From Zygnema circumcarinatum (taxonomy: Eukaryota; Streptophyta; Zygnematophyceae; Zygnematales; Zygnemataceae): a stretch of 64,000 nucleotides of DNA. Shown here one piece after another: positions 14,012 to 27,600 of this stretch; the stretch's first letter is position 1, and every line of letters starts with the position of its first letter. Location of the stretch: assembly GCA_037447605.1 (NCBI GenBank), contig CM074814.1:2593114-2657113 (forward strand), written 5' to 3'. The notes beneath the pieces were generated by a model. It saw only the letters and a list, made by a program, of their open reading frames with translations, was not told the origin of the DNA and ran no database searches. The position numbers were made by a program, and so were the translations under genes.

Positions 14012-15712
14012 AAATGAGGAGGACCAATCAGCCAATGCGAGCTGTGGACCAATCAGCGTCGGTCAACCAAATTCGAACCACCTCGCTTTATGTACGGAGG
14101 GAGGGGAGGGGACGGCAGTACAGGGCGGCGGCCTCCGCCATTGCTTGCAGGGGGCCGCAGGGCGAGTCCGGACAAGGCCGCCCGCCCAGTCTACCAGCTG
14201 GCTGTACGAAATACGTACGGACAATGGGAGACATGCTACGTCAAAGGTCAGCCGAGCGAACTGATTGGCTGCGGTCCGAGAGCCCATAATGACTGGGCGG
14301 AGAAGAATACAAAATAATTTCCGGGCACTGATACCGAATTCACATGTCGTTTAACAGGAATTTCCCGCACATGAGGACGCGCCAACTGCCGCCCACAAAA
14401 AATAAACGAGAATGATAACCTTTCCCCCCCCTTTTTGGATATCCCCTCCCCTTGATTTTTTTTGAAAGAAAAATATGTTAGGGCCTGCCCGAATCCGCTC
14501 AGAGCGGATGATCCGTTCGGCTCGCACTTGCGCCTTTCCTCGGAGCTGCGACCGTCTGACTTTTGAAGGACCCAATGCGGTTACAGTACCTAGATCCGTA
14601 CGGACGCGTTCAGGCGAGCCGCGTGCCGTCCGTCGAACTTACCGTCGGACCGTCATACTGGGACACGTGGGCGTGTGCCATTCGCTGGGCCGAGCCCAGC
14701 TGCAGATCGAACGGTTGCCATGGTGCAATCTGCGCGAGAAACGGCGGAGATTCAACGCAACGTGTTAAGGACGCGCGCAGGAGGACGGGATATTCAAAAA
14801 GGGGTGAGGGGTTACCATTCTCCAAAATAAAATGTGATATCCGACGTGGCGTGATTTCGACCGTTCGATGAGACTGACCCCAATTCTCGGCCGCGCGATT
14901 TGCGATCCGCCTCTAGAGATTTGCGACCAGGACGACCGCAAAAATGGATTTAACCGCTGCCAACCGGTTTTGTGACGTCATAATTTCCAGTTGCGTGTGT
15001 CATCAACGAATGAAGTAGCGACTATTTTCGTCGTTGTGTGCACGCCGTCGGGCGGCAGAATTTGACCTGATCGCTGGTGCCCCAACCAGTCGTACTGCAT
15101 GCTGTCACGTTGCTGGCACATCGAGCGGCAGAATTTGTCACCTGCGCCAACCAACAGGTCGCCAGTTGGTAGCGTCTCCGCAATACGACAGCAGAGAGAA
15201 TCGGCTTCTACATTATGGCAAAGGCTGTGACTTGTTTGTCGTTTTGTGCACGCCGTCGTGTTCTCATCGGCCAACTGGATGTACGAAAAACTAGAACGGA
15301 ACAGCGTCATGGAAAACTCTTCACATGGAGGGTGACAAACTAAACAGCAACGGCGCACGGAACAGAGCTCCGAATATGGTTCATGTGAATGTCACGTCAC
15401 GTCACGTCCCCGCCCTGCACGTGTACAATTTGAGTCCGGTCTCTCCATGTGGCCTCCATGTGGCAGTTGCTCGAAGATGCCGGTCGGTACAGTACTGTAC
15501 TTTGTGCGATTTGGCGATGCGAGCGTGCATGCAGATGCATGCAAGGCCGCGGATCCGGCGGTATCTTGGCCCCACCTCGGAGCAGCCTGCAGCAAATGAC
15601 TCTAGCAGCAGAGCAGGTCATAGACAGGGCAGAGACTGTTAAGAGCTGGATAGCATACTTTGCTGTGATCGGATACTTTTCCATATTCATCTGTCTTCAA
15701 GTCTAGAGAGGC
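14012..15712. other. Repeat-derived sequence without a gene
   Basis: Scattered CGTACGG-type motifs and the diverged repeat noted above are visible. The translated frames show no domain and no splice-consistent exon set. Confidence 0.5.
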
Positions 15713-15717
15713 AATTC

Positions 15718-16228
15718 TGTTGTACAGCACTAGAGACTGTACAACGTTTTGGGACATAGACTCTCTAGGGAGGTTAGATGCGCCTTGCAGGTGTTAGAGG
15801 CGCATGTGTACGGACGTCCGAGTATACCGTACTGTACCGTACTGTACTGTACCGTACCACTTTTACCTGGTGTATGAAGTGTACGGACAGTATAGATGTA
15901 CAGGAAGTGTGGCGCCGCATCGCCACGCATAGGAGTCAGCCTTCTGGCTTGAACCCTTAATCGATCTAGCCGCTTTCAGAGAGCTTGCTGAGACGTTTTG
16001 CTGTAGCCAAGGCAGGTGCTTATGGGATATGTGTGGGTTAGTGCAAGGAGGGACAAGTAGTGTGGCACTGCTTTACATACCTTGTACTCATTCATTGAAA
16101 ACAAGAGTTTTGGGCCGGCGGGGCTTTTCTCAATCTGTTGAGCTTGTCTTATGTCTGAAATGTCTGAGACTGGAGATTCAGGAGGAGGAGACACGGCTGG
16201 TGGTAAATCCATGGATGGAGTTACAACA
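15718..16228 (+). repeat. Element 1 left (5') LTR
   Basis: 511 bp with TGTTGTA..TACAACA ends. It contains a cluster of CCGTACTGTACCGTAC units near 15824-15860. An ATG at 16151 lies 78 bp before the LTR end and opens the gag frame. Confidence 0.96.
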
Positions 16229-19200
16229 AGTGGTATCAGAGCTTTCGGATCTGAGGACAGTGGGAAGACCCACATCCAAATCTTCCGAGGCGGCACAAGT
16301 ACAGAGTACAAGGAGTGGAGATGGGAGATGACCGCTCTACTCGAAACCAGGAAGCTGCTCCCGTATGTCGATGGTACCATCAAGCCACTCGACAAGAAGA
16401 CAGCGCCTGCAGCCGATTTTGAAGCTTGGACTGAAAAGGATGCCAAATGTAGACACTTCTTTGCTGCAAGTATTAAAGGCAAGCCAGCTCACATGCTCAT
16501 GCATCTGAAATCTGCTCGTGAGATGTGGGAGAAACTAGAGGCCACTTATGATCTAGTTGACATCACTGGAAGGTCAAATTTATATGATGAATTAGCAACC
16601 ATTAAAATGACTTCAGATGAGACAACACTAGATTACTTGATGAGGTTTGGCAATCTAATGCAGAAGTTCACTATGCTGGACAAGGTTTTAGATGAGGATC
16701 ACCAAATCAATGCATTTTTCAGAGGCCTGCCCAAACGTTTTGACGTCACTGTGAATGGCCTGCGGACTCACCACTCCTTCTCTACACTCACGTTAGCCCA
16801 TGCCATGGCCCGTATTAGAGAGGAGGACACATTTCAAAATGCATCCAGGCCAGGGGCAGATGGTGTCATGGCAATGCGGCAGCAGAGCCTCCGAGAGCAG
16901 CGTGACCGAGGAGGACTTGACAATTTCTGCACTTACTGCAAGAGGAAGGGGCACATTGAAGCGGAGTGTCGGACCAAGAAGGCAGCCCAAGGCAGCGGGC
17001 AGTCTGACAGCGCAGAAGGCAAGGGGAAGGGCAAAACTGTCATCTGCTATAAGTGTGATCAGCCAGGTCACATTGCCAGGAACTGCACAGGCATAGCTGG
17101 AACAGAAGTAGCAGAGCCTGCACAGGTAGAGAGTAGTTTGATGGCTAGGGCTGCCAAGAGAATCGATTATGTAAATCAAGTTTATCTTAATGACAAGAAT
17201 CATTTACCGTGGCTCATTGACTCAGGGGCTTCCAAACACATGTGTAGTGACACCTCTCTCTTTGCAGAAATGCAGCCTTTGGCTGAGGCTAGATGTGTGT
17301 TTTCAGCGACAGGAGATCAAGTTGATGTCACTCATGGTGGAACTGTCCATTTTGCGCCTGTTGGAGAAGGCACACCTTTCCAACTCAGGCTTGGCAATGT
17401 CTTGCATACACCCACGTTACAAAACAATTTCTTTTCTGTTAGTCAGGTGTGTGGCAAAGGCTATGAAGGAATTTTCAGAGAAAATTCATGTAAAATTTTA
17501 CATAGAAAAACTCGGAAAATTCTATGTAGAGGGACACAAAGGGACGGCCTGTACTACTTAGATTGGCAACCGTCGATTCAGGAGAAGGTCGCCGCTGCAC
17601 GCCTCGGACGGCGCAGATGGTCGCGGTGGAAATTACGCCCGCGTGCCCAGGGCAACGCGGCTTGACGCTGACTCCACACGCCTGAACCTTTGGCGCCCTA
17701 TGAGCCGGCAGTAGCGTCGCGCATTACCCGAAGCGCGGCGGCGGCCGCCCCGATCCGTCGCGCTCACCGGACCATCGGGCGGCCCCTTACAGCATTGCAA
17801 AGCGGCCAGTTGCCAATGGCGTAGCGCAGCGCCATGCTCCCATGGCACCAGAGGGCACGGGCGATCCCCCTCAGCGGCGCACAGGCTCCAGCTGCAATGG
17901 GGGCATAGAGTCTGTGCATCAAGTCTCTGATTCGGCGCAGCTTTGGCACAGGCGCCTTGGCCATCTATCGTACAGCGGTCTGGCGACCCTTGCTACCCAG
18001 AGCCTTGTGAGGGGGCTCCCCTTTACGAAACTCTCCAAGGTCGAAACTGTCTGTCCGGACTGTGCCGTGGGCAAGAGCCACCGTCACCCCTTCCGAAACC
18101 ATGGCGTGGACTCTTTCCGCGCATCCCAGCGGTTGGAACTAGTTCACAGCGACTTGTGTGGGCCAATCACCCCAATGACGCCCGGCGGTGCACGGTACTT
18201 CATAACCTTCCTTGATGACTTTTCTAGGAAGATTTGGGTTGTACTGCTGGCACATAAATCTGACGCCTTTGAGGCCTTTCAGGATTGGCAGCTCCAGGCC
18301 GAACGGCAGTCCGGTGAGAAACTTCAGCGAATCCGGACGGATAATGGGGGAGAGTACAAATCCATCCAATTCTCTGACTATCTCAAGTCTTTGGGGATTC
18401 GTCATGAGTTCACAGCGCCATACAGTCCCCAGAGCAATGGTGCAGCAGAAAGAGTGAATCGTACTCTTGGAGACATGGCGAGGTCCATGCTGAGTGAGTC
18501 CCCCTTCTCCTTGACCTTTTGGGGAGAGGCCATCCTCACAGCAGCCTATCTTCGGAACAGGTGTCCCTCTAACGCCTTGAAAGATGAAGGGCGAGTACCT
18601 GAAGAAATGTGGAGCGGCAGCAAGCCAACAGTTCAACACCTCAAAGTGTGGGGCTCCCAGTGCTGGACTACGATTCCCAAGGTGCAGCAGACTACCAAGT
18701 TTAGCCCAAGAGGAGAGTTTGGTTACTTCCTCGGCTACAATGATGATAGTCTGACCTACCGCGTCGTGGAATCCCTCTACGAACAAGGTTATGACTACCC
18801 GAGATCTCCTTGTTGAGGAGACCATCACGGAGGCAGATCAAGCGAGGATGCGGCACTTACCACTCCCAGACATCGAGTTCCTCCCTGTGAGGGACACTCT
18901 GGGAGACGAGGCGTTCCCACCACCTCCACCTAGCCCTTTGGATGAAGAGTTTGCAGAGCAGTCTTCCATGGCTGAGCAGCCATTGTGGTCACAACCACTC
19001 TCGAATGAGCAGCAACATAGCTCATCAGAGCTCCCGGGGGAACTGCCTGATGAGCTTTCTGACGACCCTGATATGGGCCCTATGGAAGATGATGTACCTT
19101 TGGCACCGGCACCATCCGAGGTACTGCCCACGGCTAGCCGTAGATGGGGTCCACACTCAGAGAAGAAGCAACGACCCGTCCGGGATACCAGAACCCCGGA

Positions 19201-20900
19201 TTGGTATGGTGAGTGGAAGCGCTCCCCGTGGAAGAAGAAGGGCTCCAAAAGGCGACCTCCAGAAGAAGTTGAGGAGAGAGTTCCGTTGGACTCTGCTGAC
19301 TTTGCAGGGATGGCCATTTGTCTCATGGCCCACGCCGAGGAGCCTCAAACATATTCCGCTGCATTGGAGGGCGCGGATGCAGGGAAGTGGAAGGAAGCCA
19401 TTGATAGTGAGCTAAACAGCCTTAAGGAGAATGGAACGTGGCGGTTGGAGCCGCTGCCCCCAGGACGAAAAGCTATCGGCTGCAAGTGGGTATTCAAGGT
19501 CAAACGGAAGTCAGATGGGAGTGTTGACAGATTCAAGGCACGGTTAGTGGCCAAAGGGTTCTCACAGAAGTACGGCATAGACTATTCTGAGACCTTTGCA
19601 CCCGTGGTCAAGTTTAACTCACTCCGAGCATTGATCTCTATCGCCGCTGAAGAAGGAATGCACGTCCACCAGTTGGACATCAAGACTGCTTTCCTCTATG
19701 GGGACCTCCAAGAAGAAATCTACATGCAGCAGCCTGAGGGGACTGTTGACAAAAGGAACAGACATCTTGTGTGCGGAGACTTGTTAAAAGCCTCTATGGG
19801 CTCAAACAAGCACCGAGGATCTGGTACCAGAAGATTCATGACCTGTTGGTAGTGAACGGCTTCACTCGGTTCCATGCTGACCATTCAGTGTACAAGAAGG
19901 GGAAGGGAGGTGCCCAGCTGTTTGTAGGCATCTACGTTGATGACCTGATCATTGTGAGTGCCTCTTTGCCCAGTATTCAGGGTCTCAAAGACCTTCTACA
20001 ACAGAATTTTCAGATGTCGGACCTCGGCCCTGCAGAATACCTCTTGACATCGGCTTAAGAGGGAAGGATGTGATATGTTCCTCTGCGGGGAAGCGATGTA
20101 TTTAGAAGTTTTAGTGAGAAATTCAATGTGGGCAGTGCATCCCAAGCTCCACCCCCATGGACGCCAGCGTGAAGCTCAGCTGTGACATGAGCCCTCAGAC
20201 TGAGGCAGAGACGAGAGAGATGATAAAGATTCCATACCGATCTGCCATCGGGAGCTTGATGTACCTCATGGTGGGCACACGCCCTGATCTGGCCAAGGCC
20301 GTCAGCACTGCAAGTAGGTACATGGAAAATCCTGGGGTCAAGCATTGGGAGGCTGTCAAGAGGATCTTCAAGTACCTCAAGGGCACATCTCATTTCGGAA
20401 TTCGGTTTGAGAGGGGGAGCGGCACTCCTGTGTATGGCTACACAGATGCTGATTGGGGCGGGGACCTCGATACTTCCAAATCCACTTCGGGCTATGCCTA
20501 TCTCTATGCACGTGGGGTCATTTCTTGGAGTTCGAAGTTGCAAGAGACAGTTGCTCTCTCGACCACCGAATCCGAATATGTGGCTGCTTGTCACGCCGCT
20601 CGGGAAGCCGTGTGGTTATCGTTATTCTTTGAGGAATGTGGGCGGCCCCAACTTCCCTTGCCGATTCTCACCGACAACCAGTCCTCCATTGCGCTTGTTG
20701 AGAATCCAGTGTTTCATCGGCGGAGCAAGCACATCAAGCTCCAATATCATTACACGCGGGAACTCGTGGAGGCGGGTGAGATCACAGTGTCCTTTGTCGA
20801 GACAGAAAACATGGCAGCGGACATGCTTACAAAGGGGGTCAGCGGGCCCATCATGTGGAGGAATGGTCTTCTACTGGGGTTGGGTCCGTTTCGAGCCTAG
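16151..20900 (+). pseudogene. Element 1 gag-pol, interrupted
   Basis: The gag frame starts at an ATG inside the LTR and reads through the primer-binding site. Visible parts are a UBN2-type gag, two zinc knuckles (CTYCKRKGHIEAEC, CYKCDQPGHIARNC), a protease with WLIDSGASKHM, a pre-integrase LWHRRLGH, an integrase core (HSDLCGP, DNGGEY, NGAAERVNR), RT (HQLDIKTAFLYGDL, YVDD) and RNase H (TDADWGGD, STTESEY). The breaks are a TGA at 17663-17665 next to an extra GC-rich segment (about 17575-17925), and frame changes near 18790, near 19770-19850 and between about 20045 and 20160. Catalytic motifs survive in pieces, but no full polyprotein can be made from this sequence as given. Confidence 0.93.
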
Positions 20901-20916
20901 GCCCCAAGAGGGGGAA

Positions 20917-21430
20917 TGTTGTACAGCACTAGAGACTGTACAACGTTTTGGGACATAGACTCTCTAGGGAGGTTAGATGCGCCTTGCAGGTGTTAGAGGC
21001 GCATGTGTACGGACGTCCGAGTATACCGTACTGTACCGTACTGTACTGTACCGTACCACTTTTACCTGGTGTATGAAGTGTACGGACAGTATAGATGTAC
21101 AGGAAGTGTGGCGCCGCATCGCCACGCATAGGAGTCAGCCTTCTGACGGCTTGAACCCTTAATCGATCTAGCCGCTTTCAGAGAGCTTGCTGAGACGTTT
21201 GGCTGTAGCCAGGGCAGGTGCTTATGGGATATGTGTGGGTTAGTGCAAGGAGGGACAAGTAGTGTGGCACTGCTTTACATACCTTGTACTCATTCATTGA
21301 AAACAAGAGTTTTGGGCCGGCGGGGCTTTTCTCAATCTGTTGAGCTTGTCTTATGTCTGAAATGTCTGAGACTGGAGATTCAGGAGGAGGAGACACGGCT
21401 GGTGGTAAATCCATGGATGGAGTTACAACA
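20917..21430 (+). repeat. Element 1 right (3') LTR
   Basis: 514 bp, nearly identical to the left LTR, with a 3-bp insertion (ACG) near 21146 and two substitutions near 21201-21212. Confidence 0.96.
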
Positions 21431-21435
21431 AATTC

Positions 21436-23199
21436 CAGCTTCCAATTTTGAAATTCAGGATGTTAATAAAGCCAACCCCACTTGTGGGTGCAGTCAGGGC
21501 AGGTATTGAAATGATGAGATGAATCGATATCTGATGGAACCAATCCCTCATTTCTGCCATGTTGGGGGATCCCTGGGACGCAGGTCCCTTAGAGGCGCCC
21601 CGGCCACTCTCTCTGGTAGAGAGAGCGGTAGTGCTGGCCCTTGCCGTCTCCCTCGACAACGATTTCTTCTCCCGCCACAGGCAGGACTGTAGAACCCACT
21701 TGCATTCTGTTTTTACATCAAGCAGGAGGGGGGTGTGAGGGAGAAGGCGGGGGAGGGGGGCGAGGGGAGAGAGGGAGAGAGTCAGAGACAGGTGATTAAT
21801 GAGACTTTGCTGGTTTGTTGTTATCCATTGCTGTCCTGTTTGGAGGGGACATCACTGAAGCAGGCATCTTGCGATGGGCCCTGTTAGGCGGCAGGGAATG
21901 AATCATGGACGACGCTCCTATGTGCTGAGCAGTCGGCGCCGTTGGAGAACTCGAATGTTCTTTGAGAGACTATGCGTGTGGGGAGGGGAGCCACGGGACA
22001 GTATGGAGAGGAAGCATTCACCAATACCTTTGGATATCGGAGATTGTAAGAGTTAGGGTTGAGGAATGTGGTGTTTGGATACAGTTGTTCATCCTTTTTG
22101 AGAGAAGTGCAGACACCAGCTTTATTTTGGATATCGCTTCTGCATGGCGATATCCTTTAAAGGAGTTTGGCAAAGGAGGAACTGATGCTGCTGCAATACG
22201 AGTTCCGATTATGGACGGATAGTGGCACAGCACAATCAGTCTCCGGGCAGGGGGGCCCATAAAACTAGGGTAACCAGTTGCTGTCAATCAGAGAGTAAGC
22301 TGGACAGATATGACTAGTAGAGGGATTATCTGTCCTTGTGAGTTCCATTCTAAACTGTACATTTGAATTTACATTTCAATCCTTCACTTCGACCCTTAAA
22401 AGCCCAGTAGCCATTTTTATCCATTACGAGCGTTTTCTACAACGAAAACACGTGGCCATATGATAATCACATCAAGTTTCGTTTACATTAGCACGTGCTT
22501 GACGGGTTTTACATACTCACCTTAAAGGTTTCACCATCTCATGGGAAAACATTTCAGTTGGAAAAGAAGTCCGCCAAACAACACAGTTTTATCAAGAATG
22601 CGGAAGATAGAAGCTTCTTGGGGCAAATAACGGAGCAGAGTGACAAGACAAGTTGAAACAGCAGTATGAAACGTTCAAAAGCACTTGATTTCTTAGTTGA
22701 ATGAGAAAGGCATAATAAACAATGCTATTCCAATGTAGTCTTACATGTAAAGAGCAGGAGTGCGCGACGGAGGGAGAGATAAAGGGAAAGAGGGAGGAGA
22801 GAGTGGGAGGGAGAGGCTGAGGGAGAGGAAGAGGGAGCGCACGCATGTGACTGCAAGACATGCGCAGCTTTGGGTTCAAACTTCTGCTGATTTCAGTGAC
22901 GCTTTAATAACCAGAACAAACTGAAACAACCGAAACAAGGGTGAAACAGGAGCAGATGGAGTACCATGGAGTATGGGAAAACCTCTAAACTTGAACAATG
23001 TGAACATCGTCTTATTAAAAAAATGAAATGACAGTCTTGAACAAGGCATTATTAGACATCATTTTTCTTCCAACATATCACAATCAGCGCATTCAATAGT
23101 TTGTTTCCTAAACATAAACCAGCTCATAACATATACGAATAGTTTCGTCAACTTTCCTGAACCTCGCTAAAGCGGACCAACGCATTACGGTCGTTCCGA
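21436..23199. other. No gene recognised
   Basis: The stretch has a short G/A-rich run near 21722-21790 and another near 22762-22840. No domain-bearing frame or credible exon set was seen. Part may be 3' flank of fucosyltransferase-like gene B. Confidence 0.6.
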
Positions 23200-23888
23200 T
23201 TAAGGTAATGGAGACTTGAATGTATGGTGTGACTCTCTTTTCTGTCCAAACAATTTACGGTAGTACAAAATCTCCCGTTCAAAACTGTGCCCCCCCCAGC
23301 AGTAACCTGTAGCGCTGTAAAAAAATTTCGCTGCAGCGCAAATGAGCTTATCGAGAATTCCTTGCAGGCCATTGTCGATTGATTCCAACGGCCCCAAAGT
23401 GTAATTAGAAAAGCCCCGAAAGTTACTCAAAGTAAGCGGATGATGCTCCTTCACAATGTCCTTCATACACGCAATGGCTATATTGGGAGAGGTCAACGAG
23501 TAAGTATAAACTTGAAAGGTCGCTGGAGAAATGTCGCTTGCGATGTAAAACGCTGAATCAAGTATGTTACCATGTGCAGACATCAGCGACTTTTTTATAC
23601 TCTCACAGCATAGGGTTACCCTTTTCTCTCTTGCAGACTCTTTGACTAACAAATGAGTTACCCACTCCCATCTCAAATGGACTCCCACCAATCGCTCTCC
23701 GAACTCCTCCTTTGCCACCTTCGCCAACTCAATCAATTCAGGAGAAAACTGCACATCGTCTAAATGAGTATCAAAGCTCCCTTCGACGGCGCCCTCCCAA
23801 GTATTCTTTTCAAATATGAGAAGGTTTCCCTTAATTAAGCTCACTCGTTCAAGGAGTTGGTCTGTGTTGACAATTTGAGCCTGGTCCC

Positions 23889-24611
23889 TGTCAGAGTTAG
23901 TTCCCCCTTCGGATGTGCCCTCACCCACAGCGGAAGACATTACAGACTGAGAGAACACACAAGGGAAACACGCTGAAAAATATGGAGAAAGCTCTCAGGC
24001 CTAAAACTCCATTAAATAAAAGGCAGGATGATTACATAGAGTATATTCAGCACTAAGCCTAGCACTACTCTTTAAACACCCCCCCCCCCTTCTCTCGGTT
24101 CAACACACAGTCTCTAAACAGCCTACACAAGGCCTGTCAGACACTGTAAACTACAGAGAGTAATTCTAAGCTAAGCACTAAGCACTATAAATGCCGAAGC
24201 ACTGAAGGGAGCCGCAGCTCCTCATTCGGCCGCACTCCCACCGCTCCAATAAGCCTCCATGTCTGCCGCGCCTTGCTCGCTTCGACGCCCGCCCTGGCTC
24301 CCGCCCTGGATCCCGCCCTGGCTCCCGCCCTGGCCACCGTATTGTGCTAGCTGGCTGCCCGGCAGGCCATGTCCTCCGCCCAATGAGCCTGGGAGCTCGC
24401 CATTCCTGCGCTGCCTCCTTGCAATTCCTGTAACCCTAATTGCCAAGTGACGGCCCCCGATTGGCTGCCCCTTCGGCCTAGCCAACCGGTGGTATACCGC
24501 ACCACCCGCCATACAATAAGCGTTCAGTACTATTGTCCGTACATCCGTACAGTTCGTATACTTCGTCCAAATCCCACAACTCTCAGCTGTACGGCTATCC
24601 GTACGCTGACA
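23889..24611 (-). repeat. Element 2 3' LTR
   Basis: 723 bp. It includes a copy of the gag start region, which fuses in frame to host fucosyltransferase-like codons downstream of 23889. Confidence 0.95.
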
Positions 24612-24637
24612 ATCCCCCTCTTGGGATTTGATGCTGA

Positions 24638-27600
24638 TCAGAGAGGGCCAATCCCGACCAAGCGGCAGTTGGTCCATAGAATCTCACCGGTGACTGCTTT
24701 GGTTAACATGTCGGCAGCTTGCTCCAAAGTGCCGACAAAATGTACGGACACCCGCCCGGCCTCCACCTGTTCACGGACGTAATGATATTGGATCTTGATG
24801 TGCTTGGATCGTTTGTGAAAGACAGGGTTCTCCACCAGCGCAATCGAAGATTTGTTGTCGGTTCGCAGCTTGATTTGATTCTGCGGCCTCCTGCATTCTT
24901 CGAAAAAGTTCTGTAACCAAATCGCCTCCTTGGTGGCGTGGCAGGCTGCGATATATTCAGCCTCTGTACTTGACAGCGCCACCGTATCTTGTAGTTTTGA
25001 GCTCCAGGTCAAAGATCCGCCGCAGTTAATGAACACGTATCCTGATGTTGATTTTGACGTATCAGGATCTCCTCCCCAATCAGCGTCCGTGTAACCGTAC
25101 ACCCGGCTTCTTTGCCCCCTCTCAAATTTTATCCCGAATCCTGCTGTCCCTTTTACATACCGCAAGATCCGTTTGACCGCCTCCCAGTGTTGTCGTCCTG
25201 GATTCTGCATGTACTTTGAGGCTGTACTAACTGCTTTGGCTAAGTCTGGCCTAGTACCTACCATCAAATACATGAGGCTACCGATGGCTGACCGGTATGG
25301 AATGTTGGTCATCGCCTTGGCCTCCGCCGCAGTCTGAGGCTCCATCTCCTTCGAGAGTCGTACACTGCAATCCATGGGGTTGGCAGTGGGGACACAATCT
25401 TGCATATGAAATTTTGCAAGAATATCCCGGGCATATTTCTCCTGACTCATAAATAGGCTTCCCTCGGCCCCCCTCTTAAGCTGAATCCCTAATAGGTACT
25501 CAGCTTCCCCGAGATCGGACATCTGGAAGTTTGTCTTCATAAGATCTTTGAGATCCTGAATGCTCGTCATGGATTGGCTTATGACAATCAAATCGTCCAC
25601 GTATATGCCAACGTACACCATCTTGTCTCCTTCTCCCTTCCTGTAGACGGAGTGATCTGTTTCGAATCTGGTAAATCCGTTAACTCGCAAAAGATTGTCG
25701 ATTTTCTCGTACCAGATTCTGGGCGCCTGCTTGAGGCCGTACAAGCTCTTCACCAACCTGCACACAAGTTTTCCTTCGCCCTGCTTGACCGTCCCTTCAG
25801 GTTGGTCCATATAGATTTCCTCCTCTAGATCGCCGTACAGGAAAGCGGTCTTAATATCTAATTGGTGCACGTGCATGTCCTCAGAGGCTGCGATGGAGAT
25901 TAGGGATCTGAGAGAGTTGAATTTGACAACTGGAGCAAAGGTCTCGGAGTAGTCTAGTCCGTACTGCTGACTGTACCCCTTTGCGACCAGTCTGGCTTTG
26001 TACCTATCAATGCTTCCGTCAGATTTCCTTTTGATTTTAAAGACCCATTTACATCCTATGGTCTTTCTGCCAGCGGGCAGCTGCTCCAGACGCCACGTGC
26101 CATTCTCGGACAGGCTATGTAACTCACTGTCAATAGCCGTACTCCACGCCGCTGCGTCCGTACTCTCCAAAGCGGCCCGCAGAGTTTGGGGCTCCGAATC
26201 GTTCACCATCAGAACAGCTGCCATGGCTGCAAAATCCGAGGAGTCGGTCGGAACGCGCGCGGTCTCTGACACTCCGCCAACGGACTGCTGCCAGGGTGTC
26301 CGTACGGAGTGCTCGTAGGGGTCCAAACGCACGGAGACCTGTCGCTGACGGGTTCCCCTGCGTGGTGAATCAATCCTGGATTCAGGGTCATCGGATTCTG
26401 ATTGTACGGCGGGGGCGTCAGGGCGAAGCGGCTCTGGGCGTAATGGATTGAGAGGTACCGACTCCATGCTCCTGGTTTCTGTTGCCACGGCAGCACTTGC
26501 TGCTGGGAAGGGACTTGCCAAGGCTCTCGACCGCACTTCTTCCTGCACTTCTTCCCCCTCTTCGTAGAAGAACCTCAACTCACTTGGACTCGGATTGGTG
26601 GTAGCGATGTCTGGCAGGTCATCGTGAGGTGAGTCTTCTGCGAAAGTGACATCCCGACTACTGTCAACAACGTTTGTGACTGGGTTCCACACCCTATATG
26701 CCAAACTGTTAGGAGCATAGCCGAGAAAATAACCTGGATTTGAGCGAGCAGCAAATTTAGATTGTTGCCTCGCTTTGGGAACTGCCAGCCAGCATTTGGA
26801 GCCCCAGACGCGTAAATGCTTCACTGTGGGCTTCACACCACTCCATGCTTCCTCCGGGACTTTGCCGTGCAGCGCAGTCGTCGGGCACCTGTTTCGGATG
26901 TATGCTGCCGTACGAACTGCCTCACCCCAGAATGTGAGAGGAAAAGGAGATGCGCTGAGCATAGTCCTGGCCATATCTCCTAGAGTTCTGTTGATCCTTT
27001 CAGCTGCACCATTTTGTTGAGGAGTATACGGGGCTGAAAACTCATGCTGAATCCCAAGGGAGCGAAAATAATCTGTAAACTCACCAGACTTGTACTCCCC
27101 TCCATTATCAGAGCGCAATGTTTTGAGTTGAAGGCCAGTCTCCCTTTCAACCTGTAAATGCCACTCTTTAAAGGCGCCAAATGCTTCTGATTTCTGTGCT
27201 AAAAGTTTGACCCAAACTTTCCTGGAAAAATCATCTAAGAAAGTAATGAAGTACCTGGCTCCACCTGCACTGCCTGGAGTGATTGGGCCGCAAAGGTCAG
27301 AGTGAACAAGTTGAAGACGTTCTTGAGCACGGTTCTCCTCAGGTCGTTGCTTGCTAAAAGAATGACGGTGAGCTTTGCCAGCTTCGCAGTCTGGGCAGAC
27401 ATCTTGATCTTCAATGTGCAGTTGTGGCCCTAATCCTCGAACCAAACCTTTTACCGCAAGGGTCTTCAAACTGGGAAAGCCTAAGTGACCCAGCCTGCGA
27501 TGCCAGAGCTTGGCAGTAGAATTCTCAGTCACTGCACACACCTGTTCAAATTTCGCCTTCTTCCAGTCGAGAAAGTAGAGGCCGTTTCTCTCGGTGCCCT

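Larger units (their letters stand above)
12823..14790. repeat. Two diverged copies of one repeat in opposite and same orientations
   Basis: The stretch at 12990-13050, reverse-complemented, matches 14660-14760 (shared core GTGCCATTCGCTGGG and AGCTGCAGATC). The stretch at 12838-12905 also matches 14450-14520 directly (GGCCTGCCCGAATCC and GAGCGGA). Both sit in GTAC-rich sequence without a recognisable ORF. I read this as remains of old transposons. Confidence 0.6.
15718..21430 (+). mobile_element. Ty1/copia LTR retrotransposon, element 1 (defective)
   Basis: It is bounded by LTRs at 15718-16228 and 20917-21430, with TGTTGTA/TACAACA ends and a 5-bp target duplication AATTC (15713-15717 and 21431-21435). 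The primer-binding site TGGTATCAGAGC (16231-16242) matches the 3' end of initiator-Met tRNA. The polypurine tract is at about 20903-20916. The internal order is gag, protease, integrase, RT, RNase H, the copia order. The LTRs differ by about two substitutions and one 3-bp indel, so the insertion is young, yet the coding region is broken in several places. Confidence 0.97.
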
